Shown here: one piece after another, positions 18,646 through 27,539 of the stretch
How positions within the stretch are numbered: the first letter of the stretch is position 1
How the letters are laid out: each line of letters opens with the position of its first letter
Source: Pedobacter sp. Leaf194
GTDB taxonomy: Bacteria > Bacteroidota > Bacteroidia > Sphingobacteriales > Sphingobacteriaceae
Assembly: GCF_001423945.1 (NCBI RefSeq)
Contig: NZ_LMPU01000015.1
Coordinates: 1 to 64,000 of the forward strand
DNA: 64,000 nt
Direction: 5' to 3'
Translations under genes and position numbers: made by a program
Notes under the pieces: generated by a model
The model's input: only the letters and a program-made list of their open reading frames with translations
What the model was told of the DNA's origin: nothing
Databases searched by the model: none

Positions 18646-18661
18646 AGTGATTTTAAGCGCA

Positions 18662-18694
18662 TAAAAAAAGCGACCTAAGTCGCTCTTTTTTTTT
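18662..18694. terminator. Bidirectional intrinsic terminator
   Basis: AGCGAC/GTCGCT stem around a CTAA loop, with an A-run before and a nine-base T-run after. Serves the convergent mgtE and ohr genes. Confidence 0.85.
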
Positions 18695-18700
18695 AACAGT

Positions 18701-19111
18701 TTAAACTGCTGTTATTCTTACTTCAATATTTCCTCGTGTAGCCTTAGAATATGGACATGCCTTGTGCGCCTTCTCTGCAAGCGTTTGTGCTTCTTCATGC
18801 GAAATACCAGGAATGTGAACATCTAAGTCTGCCGATAAAACATATGCATTTCCATCTTTATTAAAAGACACCAACACATTTACATTTGCTTCGCTCACGT
18901 CTACGCCTTCGCGTTCTGCGATTGAACCTAATGCACCCAAATAGCACGGGCCCCATGCGGCTGCAAATAATTGTTCTGGATTTGTAGCACCACCTTGTCC
19001 GCCCAACTCTTTAGGTTTTCTAACTTCAAAATCTAACTGGCCATCGCCGGATTTAATGTGTCCGTCTCGGCCTCCGGTAGCTGTAACTTCAGCTGTATAT
19101 AGCTTTTCCAT
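18701..19111 (-). CDS. Organic hydroperoxide resistance protein (Ohr/OsmC family)
   Basis: 136 aa thiol peroxidase that reduces organic hydroperoxides. Ohr-type features are the N-terminal TAEVTATGGRDGHIKSGDG and KELGGQGGATNPEQLFAAAWGPCYLGAL with the peroxidatic cysteine, plus the resolving cysteine in HKACPYSKAT. The ATG at 19111 gives the standard Ohr start; the frame is open nine codons further. No neighbouring OhrR regulator is visible. Confidence 0.9.
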   Translation of the reverse strand: MEKLYTAEVTATGGRDGHIKSGDGQLDFEVRKPKELGGQGGATNPEQLFAAAWGPCYLGALGSIAEREGVDVSEANVNVLVSFNKDGNAYVLSADLDVHIPGISHEEAQTLAEKAHKACPYSKATRGNIEVRITAV

Positions 19112-19438
19112 AATTATTTTATTGAGTATAGGTAACAAGAATAAGCCCTCATTGTTTCATTTGCTCACTCCAGGCAAGTATAGCAAGCTTAAAAGGAAAG
19201 CAATTTCGTGTAAAAAATCCCTCTGCGAAATTTTGACTTAGACAACTTCAAATCAACTCAATCATTATTAAGATACTGATAAAGAATAAATTACGATAAA
19301 ATTTTGTTAAAACCAAGAAGAGCTCAGCCACAACCTATGGCTCTTTGTGTAATAATTAGCCAGGCTCATAGTGAAACGGCGGTTTAAGTATGAGAAAATA
19401 ATATTTTTGCACCGAACTGTTTAAAATCGCTCCCTAAA
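19112..19438. other. Intergenic region between ohr and the type IX secretion genes
   Basis: 327 bases without a convincing gene. It holds the divergent control regions. The only clear signal is the promoter element at 19402-19409. Nothing RNA-like or repetitive was seen. Confidence 0.5.
19402..19409 (+). promoter_or_regulatory. -7 promoter element for the type IX secretion module
   Basis: TATTTTTG matches TAnnTTTG exactly and is followed by C, as in other copies here. Predicts a leader of about 25 bases before the start at 19439. Confidence 0.5.
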
Positions 19439-21847
19439 TTGGTCAAAAAAATTCTCTCAATGTTATTTATAGTCTTGTTGGCTATAACATCGAAATCATT
19501 CGCTCAGCTCTGTCCGGAAAATATCGGTTTTGAAAATGGAAGTTTCAAAAACTGGAAGATTTACACAGGCACAATCTCAACATCGGGCGTTAGCATAAAC
19601 GAAGTGGCAAACGCCACGTTAGGCCGGCATACGCTCCAAAACGACAGGGTTGCACTCGATGCTTACGGAAAATTCCCAATCGTACCAAAGAATGCTGGAA
19701 ATTATACGGTAAAACTGGGGAATAACGGAACCGGTGCGCAGGCAGAGGGTATTTCATATCTAATAAATGTTCCGGCCAACAGACCAGAATTTACCTTAAC
19801 CTATCAATACGCGGTAGTTTTCGAAGATCCGAACCACAGCGTGTCAGAGCAACCAAGGTTTTTAGCACGGGTGAAAGACCTTGAAACGGGTAAATACATT
19901 CCATGTGCTTCATTTGAATATATCGCAACATCGACCCTGCCGGGTTTTAAAAAATCGCTTAGCGGTTCGGGTACTGTAATTTACAAAGAGTGGACACCTG
20001 TTACAATAAACTTATCGGGTTATCAGGGAAAGCAACTCTTAATTGAATTTGTAACTGGCGATTGCACATTAGGCGGGCATTTTGGTTACGCATATGTTGA
20101 TGTTAATAATTTATGCGGCGATCTTATTGTTGGGAACACTTATTGTAAAAGTTCCGATGAACTAAATGTTTCCGGCCCAAGTGGGTTTCAAACCTACAAC
20201 TGGTATAATGGAGATAGAACAATAAAGTATGGAACAGGAGTGGGTGTTAAGATTAAACCAACGCCGCCCGATGGAACCAAAATTGTTTTGGATTTAATTC
20301 CATTTCCTGGATTTGGTTGCCCGAGCACCCTTACAGCTATGGTGCAGAGCGTGGATTACAACCTGCAACTTTTACCAAAAAATACGGTTTGTCAGGGTAC
20401 TAAAGTAGATTTAACATCTGATGACTACGTATTGAATCGGAATGCAGCTTTCAGTTATTTCGCTTTTGCGGATAAGGATTTGACGATTCCAATTTCTGGC
20501 CCGGTTGTAATCAACTCAAATAATACCTATTACATTAAGGCCACAAACTATAAGGGTTGTGAAAGCGTTGCGAGCGTGGACATATCAATTTTTGAGGTTG
20601 CGAATATTACGGCCAAAAATCCGGCACAGGTATGCTATACTGAAACAGTAGACATTACGAATGAAGACCTTTATGTGGGCGATTTGACTGATATTACAAG
20701 AACTTACTTTACCGATATTGCTGCAACTAAAGCATTAGCAAACCCAACGAGGGTAAATGTAAGCGGCAGATACTATACAAAAGTGAGTAACAACCTTGGC
20801 TGCAGCAAAGTCTTGCCGATTGATGTGGTTGTTAACCTTAAACCTGTGTTGAAGATTACAAATCCGGCGGGTGTATGCTTTCCCGCTACCGTAAATATCG
20901 CCTCACCAAATGTTTTCGCAGGTAGCGATGCTGATTTAAAGTATGCATACTTTTACGACGCAGCATTAACACAACCGATAAGCGATCCGGAGAAAATTGA
21001 TAAATCGGGCACCTATTACATAAAGGCAACGAATGCGCTAGGTTGTGTAGTGAATGAAAAAATTTCCGTTTTAATTTACGAATTGCCGGTTCTGCTCGTT
21101 AAAGATCCAGCGCCGGTTTGTTATCCATCTACCGTTGACGTTACGGATCCTTCACTTTATACGGGAACAACAGCAGGCGTAACATATACTTTTTTCAGCG
21201 ATGCTGATTTAAAGACAAAAGTTTTGCAGCCGGGCCAGATTGGTATAAGTGGAACTTATTATGTAAAAGTTACGAATGCGAACGGCTGTTTTGTTTCAGA
21301 AAAGATTCAGGTTAAAATTAATCCGTTACCAATAATTGTTTTAAACAAACCAAAACCAATTTTTGATTACGACTACATCGACTTAACTGCTGAGCCGATT
21401 GTTAAAGGCAGTAAGGGCTACGTAAAAGCATTTTATTTTACAGACGCCGCACTTACCAAACCCGTTGCCGACCCAACAAAAGTGAATAAAGGCGGCATTT
21501 ATTACATCACTTTAGAGAGCGATAAAGGTTGTTCTATAACAGCTTCGCTCGAGATAAGCATTCTTCCCGCACCGAAAATTATCGTTCCAACAGCTTTTAC
21601 ACCACAAAAATTAAACAACAATTATCTATATCCATTTTTTACCAGCATTGCCCAGTTAACCAGCTTTAAAATTTTTAACAAGTGGGGCATACTTGTTTAT
21701 GAAACCAACACAATGACTGCGCCAGGGTGGGATGGCCAGTTTAAGACCAAAATGCAACCTATGGAAACGTTCTCATGGTTTGCCGAGGGTATCGATGTTT
21801 TGGGTGGCAAATTCCAGTCGAAAGGTAAAACCATATTGATATTGTAA
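19439..21847 (+). CDS. Type IX secretion substrate with gliding-motility C-terminal domain
   Basis: 802 aa secreted protein. The signal peptide ends near residue 23 (SKSFAQ). A jelly-roll-like domain (about 24-225) is followed by at least four repeats of roughly 85-90 residues. Each repeat opens with a VCYPSTVDVT-type motif and ends in SGTYYVKVTNANGC. The last 90 residues (IIVPTAFTPQ..., FKIFNKWGILVYE, GWDGQ) are the CHU_C/type B sorting domain that directs export by the type IX system. The TTG at 19439 keeps the positive n-region (MVKKIL); an ATG seven codons on is possible. Adhesive role is inferred. Confidence 0.88.
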   Translation: MVKKILSMLFIVLLAITSKSFAQLCPENIGFENGSFKNWKIYTGTISTSGVSINEVANATLGRHTLQNDRVALDAYGKFPIVPKNAGNYTVKLGNNGTGAQAEGISYLINVPANRPEFTLTYQYAVVFEDPNHSVSEQPRFLARVKDLETGKYIPCASFEYIATSTLPGFKKSLSGSGTVIYKEWTPVTINLSGYQGKQLLIEFVTGDCTLGGHFGYAYVDVNNLCGDLIVGNTYCKSSDELNVSGPSGFQTYNWYNGDRTIKYGTGVGVKIKPTPPDGTKIVLDLIPFPGFGCPSTLTAMVQSVDYNLQLLPKNTVCQGTKVDLTSDDYVLNRNAAFSYFAFADKDLTIPISGPVVINSNNTYYIKATNYKGCESVASVDISIFEVANITAKNPAQVCYTETVDITNEDLYVGDLTDITRTYFTDIAATKALANPTRVNVSGRYYTKVSNNLGCSKVLPIDVVVNLKPVLKITNPAGVCFPATVNIASPNVFAGSDADLKYAYFYDAALTQPISDPEKIDKSGTYYIKATNALGCVVNEKISVLIYELPVLLVKDPAPVCYPSTVDVTDPSLYTGTTAGVTYTFFSDADLKTKVLQPGQIGISGTYYVKVTNANGCFVSEKIQVKINPLPIIVLNKPKPIFDYDYIDLTAEPIVKGSKGYVKAFYFTDAALTKPVADPTKVNKGGIYYITLESDKGCSITASLEISILPAPKIIVPTAFTPQKLNNNYLYPFFTSIAQLTSFKIFNKWGILVYETNTMTAPGWDGQFKTKMQPMETFSWFAEGIDVLGGKFQSKGKTILIL

Positions 21848-22842
21848 TGAAGAATATTGTAACTGCCTTGTTTTTAATTCTTTGTGGTGAAATCTGTGTT
21901 GCACAAGACCCGAAATTTTCCCAGTATTTTGCTGCACCTTTAACATTAAACCCTGCCTATACCGGCTTTTTCGATGGCGAGTACCGGGTTGCATTAAACA
22001 CCAGGCAGCAGTGGGGGAACCTTGGCGATCCTTATAATACCTATAGTGTATCAGGTGATATCAAGTTGATTCAGGATGAGAATTTCACAAACAGCGTATT
22101 TAGTATCGGCTTGAGTGGTCTGTTTGATGAGTCTTTCAACAAGGCCTTAAAATCTCAGTACATAAGTGCCAGTGCATCGTATTATCAATATCTGGATGTT
22201 AATCACCGTTTCAAGTTCGGTTTGGCGCCTCAATTATCTTATGTTTCCAGGTTTCTTGATTATAATAAACTAACCTTCGCCTCTCAATACAATGGCATTG
22301 GCTTTGATACTTCGCTGCCTAATTACCTCGATTTGCAAAATGATAAGCTTTCGTATTTTGACCTAAGCGTTGGCGCTAATTTCTCGGCAACTTTTGAGCA
22401 AATGAGCATTGCCGTTGGCTATGCGCAATACCATTTAACCAGACCTGTAGAAACATTGCTTGGTACTAATAAGGATGCACTGTCTTCCAGAAAGACTATA
22501 AACTTTGGCATGGTATACCTAGTAAACAATTATGTCGATTTAAATTTCACAGGTGTTTATAATATTCAGGGTGTAAATACTGATAAGCTTACCGGAGTTG
22601 TTTTAGGTTTCAAACCTAATGACCAAACAAAAATTAAACTCGATGCTGGTTTATGGTACAAATTTAATGAGTCGTCATATTATCCCTACTTAGGGCTAAC
22701 AATGGGGCGTGTTACCGCCGGAATGAATTATACGGTTTATGGCAATAAGGTATTAAGCGCTACACCTCGTACATACGAAATTTCGCTCATTTACCGCCAC
22801 AACAATTTCAAGGGGTTTAAAGTTCCGTGCCCTAAATTTTAA
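21847..22842 (+). CDS. PorP/SprF-family type IX secretion membrane protein
   Basis: 331 aa outer membrane beta-barrel protein of the PorP/SprF family. The signal peptide ends near residue 20 (CVAQ). DPKFSQYFAAPLTLNPAYTG is the family hallmark. The rest is alternating strands ending in a barrel-like C-terminus (YEISLIYRHNNF). Family members help export or anchor partner proteins carrying type B sorting domains. The ATG overlaps the stop of the preceding substrate gene by one base, so the two are translationally coupled and likely a matched pair. Confidence 0.92.
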   Translation: MKNIVTALFLILCGEICVAQDPKFSQYFAAPLTLNPAYTGFFDGEYRVALNTRQQWGNLGDPYNTYSVSGDIKLIQDENFTNSVFSIGLSGLFDESFNKALKSQYISASASYYQYLDVNHRFKFGLAPQLSYVSRFLDYNKLTFASQYNGIGFDTSLPNYLDLQNDKLSYFDLSVGANFSATFEQMSIAVGYAQYHLTRPVETLLGTNKDALSSRKTINFGMVYLVNNYVDLNFTGVYNIQGVNTDKLTGVVLGFKPNDQTKIKLDAGLWYKFNESSYYPYLGLTMGRVTAGMNYTVYGNKVLSATPRTYEISLIYRHNNFKGFKVPCPKF

Positions 22843-22845
22843 GTT

Positions 22846-23283
22846 ATGAAAACGACCATTATATTACTTCTTTGTTTAATCTCGGCAAAGTTTTCAACGG
22901 CGCAACAAGCCAGGCAAACTATCGATTACGAATATTTTAGAGATGACAAGCAGCATTATGCTTTTGAGCTTTTTAAAAACACCTCCTCAAACGATGATGT
23001 TTTGATGCTCAATTTTGCATCGAACGGAACGCTAAGCAAAATCGATAAAATACACATTTTGAAAGGAGCAGAGGAAATTAAGCTGAAATTCAAAATGCGG
23101 CAAGACGTAGTTTCATCAGATAATCCGGAATTAAAATTTTATCCAATAATGTTTAGTAAAAAAGAACTTGACGAGAAAGTGCTCGGTTGCGAAGCCAAAA
23201 TTAGGTTCAAAATGGATAACGGCATTATTTATACCTTGCCTTTAGTGCTTTGCAACACAACTGAAAGCGGTTTAAAAGACTAA
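22846..23283 (+). CDS. Small exported protein of the type IX module, unknown function
   Basis: 145 aa. A signal peptide (about 1-20, KFSTAQQ) is followed by a compact, beta-rich domain with many charged residues and no recognised family. It follows the PorP/SprF gene after three bases, so it belongs to the same unit and may assist the secreted protein. Its stop overlaps that of the convergent FUSC gene by four bases. Confidence 0.6.
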   Translation: MKTTIILLLCLISAKFSTAQQARQTIDYEYFRDDKQHYAFELFKNTSSNDDVLMLNFASNGTLSKIDKIHILKGAEEIKLKFKMRQDVVSSDNPELKFYPIMFSKKELDEKVLGCEAKIRFKMDNGIIYTLPLVLCNTTESGLKD

Positions 23284-25433
23284 ATATTTATTTTAACAGA
23301 AAGTTTGTAAAGGTCGTACGCAACTTTTTGTATCAAATCGAATTGTTCAGGCACCAAATCTTCGCCAGACTTAATTACAATTGCATTATCGTTAAGTCTG
23401 ATAAGCGGTACATTTTCTACAACACTTTGTCCTTTTTCCAAACTTTCTACACAAGTATCCAGCAAATAAATCGTATTGTTGGCAATTGGCTTCAGGGCAT
23501 CGAAATTCTCAAAATGAAAGTCGTGCTCTTTGTTGTATAGCGACAGCGTAGCAATATATGATGATATCAAATGGTTTAGCGCAGTAAACTGATGAACCTC
23601 TTTAATAAACATTTGTTTACTTTTTGGTTCGGAAAACATCCGTTGAAATAGCGACGCCAAGTTCGCCGTGCTAACGTATACCTCTTTTCTGGCCAGTTTA
23701 TATTCCGTTCGGTTATAATTCTTTTCAAAGTATAGCTTTACAACCTGCTCAAAATAAGCCTTGTTAGCACGAAGAATATTCAACATAGCCTCCTTCAATT
23801 TTTCGTGTTCCCAGGTTGGAAAAAGAGAATAACTGGCTAAAAGGGCAATTCCCGAGCCGATAAACGTATCGTAAATTCTTTCCCTGGCAAGCGCAAGTGA
23901 ACCCATGCCCAGAAAATCAAAAAGAATCAAGATGTAAGGGGTCATGAATAAAACGCTTACAACATAATTTTTTCGCTGGAAACTGTAGCAGCCAATCATA
24001 CAAATGAGCAAAATAACAAACAGGGCATTTCTATCGTGCACAAAACTTAAAACGCCCATACCAACAAAAGCACCAACGGTAGTGCCGATTAACCTCTGGT
24101 AGTTACGCTCTTTTGTTAAACTAAAACCGGGTTTCGAAATCACAAGTATGGTTAAAAGTATCCAGTAACTATGCGAAAAATTTAAGATTTGAGACACCAC
24201 AAAGCCTAGTACCATTACAACAGTTACCCTTAACGAATGCCGGAAAGTTGAGGAACTGTACGTAAGATTCTCCGTAAAAAGACTAAAGTCGAATTTCTGT
24301 CTGGTAATAAACTTTTCAGTGTCTACATCAGCCTTGCGGATATCTTTACTATTTCGAAGCTTGAAATAGCTGTTTATCGTTTTAACCCTGGCTAAAATGT
24401 TTTCGATGTTAACTTCGATATTCTTTAATGCAATAATGCCGGAAGTGCTAAATTGCTGTTTGTCGTTATGCTTTTCAAAATCGTTGATTTTAATTTTTAA
24501 CCTTTCAATTTCTATAAGCAAGCGTTTCGAAACTACAGGCGTTCCGCCACTTTTCAAAGCAAAAGCAATATCATCCAAAGCATAGGAGATGCGTTTAATG
24601 GCCATCTCATAATCAGACAGGATTCCTGCAGAATCAAATTGCTCATGAAGTTGTTTGTAATTGTAATAGGTAGACATCACCTGCTCAAACAAATCTACCA
24701 TATCTACAAAAACAAGCATTAAAAACCGGCCTTCAGGAGTCGAATCCCGAATAATTTCGCGGGTTTTAAAAAGCAGCTCCCTTACAGCATCCTGTTTTTC
24801 GTGTACCGAAACCTGTAACTGAATTAAATCGGCATAGGTTTTATCATAATTATTATTTCGGTGGTAAAATTTTGCTTTCTCCCTCAAAAACTCGGCAACT
24901 TCAATTATCGAATCGCTTAAAGATTGTTGCACCATGCGGAAGGGACGGAGTCGATAAACGAAATAACTCAAACCTGTATACCACAAGCTTCCTGCTAAAA
25001 CCATTAAAGAGTGAATTAACACTTCCTGCCAAGGCCTGATGTCATCAATACCGAGCACCATTATCAGTAGGGTAGCGGTACCAATCGCGGCAGCTCTAAC
25101 ACCATAAATGTAAAACATGGAGAAAATAAAACTCGATGCGGCAAGCAACACCCCGATAAAATAGTGGCTTTTATTGGTAAGTCCGGTTAAAATGGAGAAC
25201 ACAAATATCAATCCCGTAGTAACCAACATTGCATTTCGCCTGTGCACCATTGGCCCCGGACTATCAACCACGCTTACGCAAAGCGCTCCGAGCGATAATG
25301 TCATCCCATATTTGAGCATACCGAACTGCGCCAGAATTAGAGAAGGCAGCAAAACACCAATAGTTATGCGCAACCCATCGGCAAAGTAGGTGCTAAGTAA
25401 AAAATCCTGAACATTTCTAATGGGTTGCCTCAT
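23280..25433 (-). CDS. FUSC/YccS-family inner membrane protein
   Basis: About 717 aa. It has two hydrophobic blocks of several helices each (about 25-175 and 390-520), separated by a large cytoplasmic region rich in helices, which is the YccS/YhfK layout of the FUSC (fusaric acid resistance-like) family. Some family members act in efflux of aromatic acids; the function of YccS itself is unknown. Start chosen at MRQPIRNVQDF; the frame is open further upstream, to 25511. Confidence 0.82.
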   Translation of the reverse strand: MRQPIRNVQDFLLSTYFADGLRITIGVLLPSLILAQFGMLKYGMTLSLGALCVSVVDSPGPMVHRRNAMLVTTGLIFVFSILTGLTNKSHYFIGVLLAASSFIFSMFYIYGVRAAAIGTATLLIMVLGIDDIRPWQEVLIHSLMVLAGSLWYTGLSYFVYRLRPFRMVQQSLSDSIIEVAEFLREKAKFYHRNNNYDKTYADLIQLQVSVHEKQDAVRELLFKTREIIRDSTPEGRFLMLVFVDMVDLFEQVMSTYYNYKQLHEQFDSAGILSDYEMAIKRISYALDDIAFALKSGGTPVVSKRLLIEIERLKIKINDFEKHNDKQQFSTSGIIALKNIEVNIENILARVKTINSYFKLRNSKDIRKADVDTEKFITRQKFDFSLFTENLTYSSSTFRHSLRVTVVMVLGFVVSQILNFSHSYWILLTILVISKPGFSLTKERNYQRLIGTTVGAFVGMGVLSFVHDRNALFVILLICMIGCYSFQRKNYVVSVLFMTPYILILFDFLGMGSLALARERIYDTFIGSGIALLASYSLFPTWEHEKLKEAMLNILRANKAYFEQVVKLYFEKNYNRTEYKLARKEVYVSTANLASLFQRMFSEPKSKQMFIKEVHQFTALNHLISSYIATLSLYNKEHDFHFENFDALKPIANNTIYLLDTCVESLEKGQSVVENVPLIRLNDNAIVIKSGEDLVPEQFDLIQKVAYDLYKLSVKINI

Positions 25434-25583
25434 CTGCATGGTTACAAAAATAACATAATACCCATTCTTTTGTTGCAGGTTTTTATTTAACTTTTTGCTG
25501 GTTTTTAACAAAGCACGCAGAAATAAGAATGTTTTTAAAAGCAGACGATGTAAGTGATTGTTTATAAGCCTACTATCGTTAAA

Positions 25584-25677
25584 TGTGGATAACCTGAAAG
25601 CACCTGCATTTGAATGGCTTTTAACCCATATTATTTATGAAAATAGATGTTAATAATACTGACTTTCAGGTGGATAA
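25584..25677 (+). repeat. DnaA-box-like pair with inverted flanks
   Basis: TGTGGATAA at 25584-25592 is the exact reverse complement of the consensus DnaA box TTATCCACA. GGTGGATAA at 25669-25677 differs at one base. CCTGAAAG follows the first and its inverse CTTTCAGG precedes the second. This may be a DnaA-binding site or part of a replication origin; two boxes alone do not prove it. Confidence 0.35.
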
Positions 25678-25682
25678 CTTTG
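25675..25682 (+). promoter_or_regulatory. Possible promoter of the orphan transcript
   Basis: TAACTTTG matches the TAnnTTTG element. It overlaps the second DnaA-box-like site and could start the RNA that ends at 26120. Confidence 0.3.
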
Positions 25683-25928
25683 TTTATAAAAATAACCTAA
25701 AAGGTGTTGACATGAATGCTTTTACATCCTATATTAGTTTATATCAAATACGGAGTAGTTTGAGCGTTTGCCGAGAGTATTCAAAAGAAACAAAGCACTG
25801 AAAAGTAATTGTTTCGAATAATCTTCAAAAGATATGATTGTTTCTTAGCCGGGTTAAACCGATAAGAATATGAATGCAGAAGTTGAAAGGCGGAAGCGTA
25901 GGAAAATCAAAGGCTTAAGCAGACATTA

Positions 25929-26090
25929 TTGAAAGTGGTCGTGTTTTACGGAACATCGCTACCGGAAATAATTTCTAAACGATTTACGAAAGTTGCAAAA
26001 CCAGGTAAAAACGTAGAAAATCAAATTACAGATTTATTAGATGCCTTGCTAACGACCACGGTTGTTAATATGGTTAAAACGGGGAACTGA
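25929..26090 (+). CDS. Possible small protein of 53 aa
   Basis: An open frame with a TTG start (the frame has no ATG upstream) reads MKVVVFYGTSLPEIISKR and continues as a plausible amphipathic sequence to TGA at 26090. Its last codons lie within the terminator hairpin. There is no recognised family. It may be a genuine small protein, or the region may be a non-coding RNA; other frames here have frequent stops. Confidence 0.25.
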   Translation: MKVVVFYGTSLPEIISKRFTKVAKPGKNVENQITDLLDALLTTTVVNMVKTGN

Positions 26091-26120
26091 ATCGCAAGAC
26101 GAAGAGCCCCGTTTTTTTTT
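26076..26120 (+). terminator. Intrinsic terminator with no clear gene upstream
   Basis: Stem AAAACGGGG / CCCCGTTTT with a 22-base loop and a run of nine T. It terminates plus-strand transcription, yet the nearest upstream annotated gene is on the other strand and points away. This implies an unannotated RNA or small gene in 25.5-26.1 kb. Confidence 0.75.
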
Positions 26121-26186
26121 GCAGTTAGCCTGGTAATATTTTGCAGCCTTTTATTCATTATCTGTAGAAAATATTAAATTTACAGA

Positions 26187-27539
26187 ATGGCTAAAAAAGG
26201 CAAATCGGTTTTAAATCCATCAAAAAAGATTTTTGTTTTAGATACCTCCGTGATTTTATACGATCACGATGCGATCAATAACTTCCACGAACACGATGTT
26301 GCCATTCCAGTTCAGGTACTAGAAGAACTCGACAATTTTAAGAGTGGAAACGACACAAGAAATTTCGAAGCACGAAGCTTTATCCGGCTAATAGACCTTG
26401 CCTCAAAGCAAAAGATTATTAGTGACTGGATTGCTTTGGCACCACCAAATTCGGGTAAATTTAAAGTCTTGCTCAATGAAAAACCTTCGAAAACAGATGC
26501 GGAAGATATTTACGGTAAAGGCAAAACCGACCATAAAATTTTAAATGCCGCCCTGAGTCTGAAGGAAGAATACCCCGGCAGCAAGGTTATTCTGGTTTCG
26601 AAAGATATTTGCCTTCGTTTAAAAGCGAAAGCGCTTAATTTGAACGCGGAAGATTACGAAACAGGAAAAATAAAAAATGTTGAGGAGCTTTACGCAGGCA
26701 AAACTGAATTGTATAACTTCCCCGAGACTGTTATTGATCTTGTAAAAAAAGAAAATCTTGTTGATGTTTCTAAAATAGACCTTCCTGCCAAGGATGGGAA
26801 CCATTTCTTTTTATTGAAAAATAAGCGAAAAGCAGCGAATGTGTTCTATAACCACGCATTGAAAACAATTTCCTCGGTTTCTACAGAACCTATCTTTAAA
26901 ATTAAGCCTAAAAACATTGAACAGGCCTTCGCGATAAATGCCCTTCTCAATCCGGATATTAAACTGGTAAGCATTCAAGGCAATGCAGGCACCGGCAAAA
27001 CCTTGCTGGCTTTGGCAAGTGCGCTCGAGCAAAGGAGAGATTTCAGGCAGATTTACATTACAAGGCCAATCGTTTCCTTAAGCAATAAAGACATTGGGTT
27101 TTTGCCCGGCGATGCAAAATCCAAAACAGACCCGTTTATGGCGCCTATTTGGGACAACCTTCGTTTTATAAAAGAGCAATTTAATGGCGACGATAAAATG
27201 GTGGCAAAAATTGACGAGCTAATCAGCACTGAAAAAATTGCCATTGCACCTTTGGCATTTATAAGGGGACGAACGTTAACAAAGATCTTTTTTATCATCG
27301 ATGAAGCACAAAATCTTACGCCACACGAGGTTAAAACAATTATATCAAGGGCTGGGGAGCATACCAAAATTGTGTTTACCGGCGATATTTACCAAATTGA
27401 TACCCCTTATCTCGATTCAGAAAGTAATGGATTATCTTATCTGATAGAAAATGCAAAGAACCATCCGCTTTATGCACACATTACCTTGCACAAAGGTGAA
27501 AGGAGCGAACTTGCAAACCTGGCCAACGAACTCCTTTAA
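26187..27539 (+). CDS. PIN-PhoH family ATPase
   Basis: 450 aa fusion of a PIN ribonuclease domain and a PhoH ATPase, the form often called PhoH2. The PIN domain (about 12-145) opens with FVLDTSVIL, holding the first metal-binding aspartate, and has E47 in QVLEELDNF plus further acidic residues (TDHKIL). The PhoH part (about 230-450) has Walker A GNAGTGKT near 265-272, Walker B IIDEAQN near 370, and FTGDIYQID. PhoH2 proteins have been shown to unwind and cut RNA, so an RNA-processing role is likely. Its stop overlaps the convergent MFS gene by four bases. Confidence 0.92.
   Translation: MAKKGKSVLNPSKKIFVLDTSVILYDHDAINNFHEHDVAIPVQVLEELDNFKSGNDTRNFEARSFIRLIDLASKQKIISDWIALAPPNSGKFKVLLNEKPSKTDAEDIYGKGKTDHKILNAALSLKEEYPGSKVILVSKDICLRLKAKALNLNAEDYETGKIKNVEELYAGKTELYNFPETVIDLVKKENLVDVSKIDLPAKDGNHFFLLKNKRKAANVFYNHALKTISSVSTEPIFKIKPKNIEQAFAINALLNPDIKLVSIQGNAGTGKTLLALASALEQRRDFRQIYITRPIVSLSNKDIGFLPGDAKSKTDPFMAPIWDNLRFIKEQFNGDDKMVAKIDELISTEKIAIAPLAFIRGRTLTKIFFIIDEAQNLTPHEVKTIISRAGEHTKIVFTGDIYQIDTPYLDSESNGLSYLIENAKNHPLYAHITLHKGERSELANLANELL

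Larger units (their letters stand above)
25434..26186. other. Gene-poor region with DnaA box and orphan terminator
   Basis: About 750 bases with no gene I can assign; A+T-rich. It contains a perfect DnaA box at 25584-25592 and a one-mismatch copy at 25669-25677, joined by an inverted CCTGAAAG/CTTTCAGG pair. A 9-bp inverted repeat (AAGAAACAA/TTGTTTCTT) lies near 25790 and 25840. A plus-strand transcription unit seems to end at the hairpin at 26076-26120. See the separate entries. Confidence 0.6.

Noticed and set aside
25870..26010. Short frames that look faintly like a helix-turn-helix remnant (IIESGRVLRNIATGNN)
   Set aside because: Interrupted by two stops and too short to call a pseudogene; could be chance.
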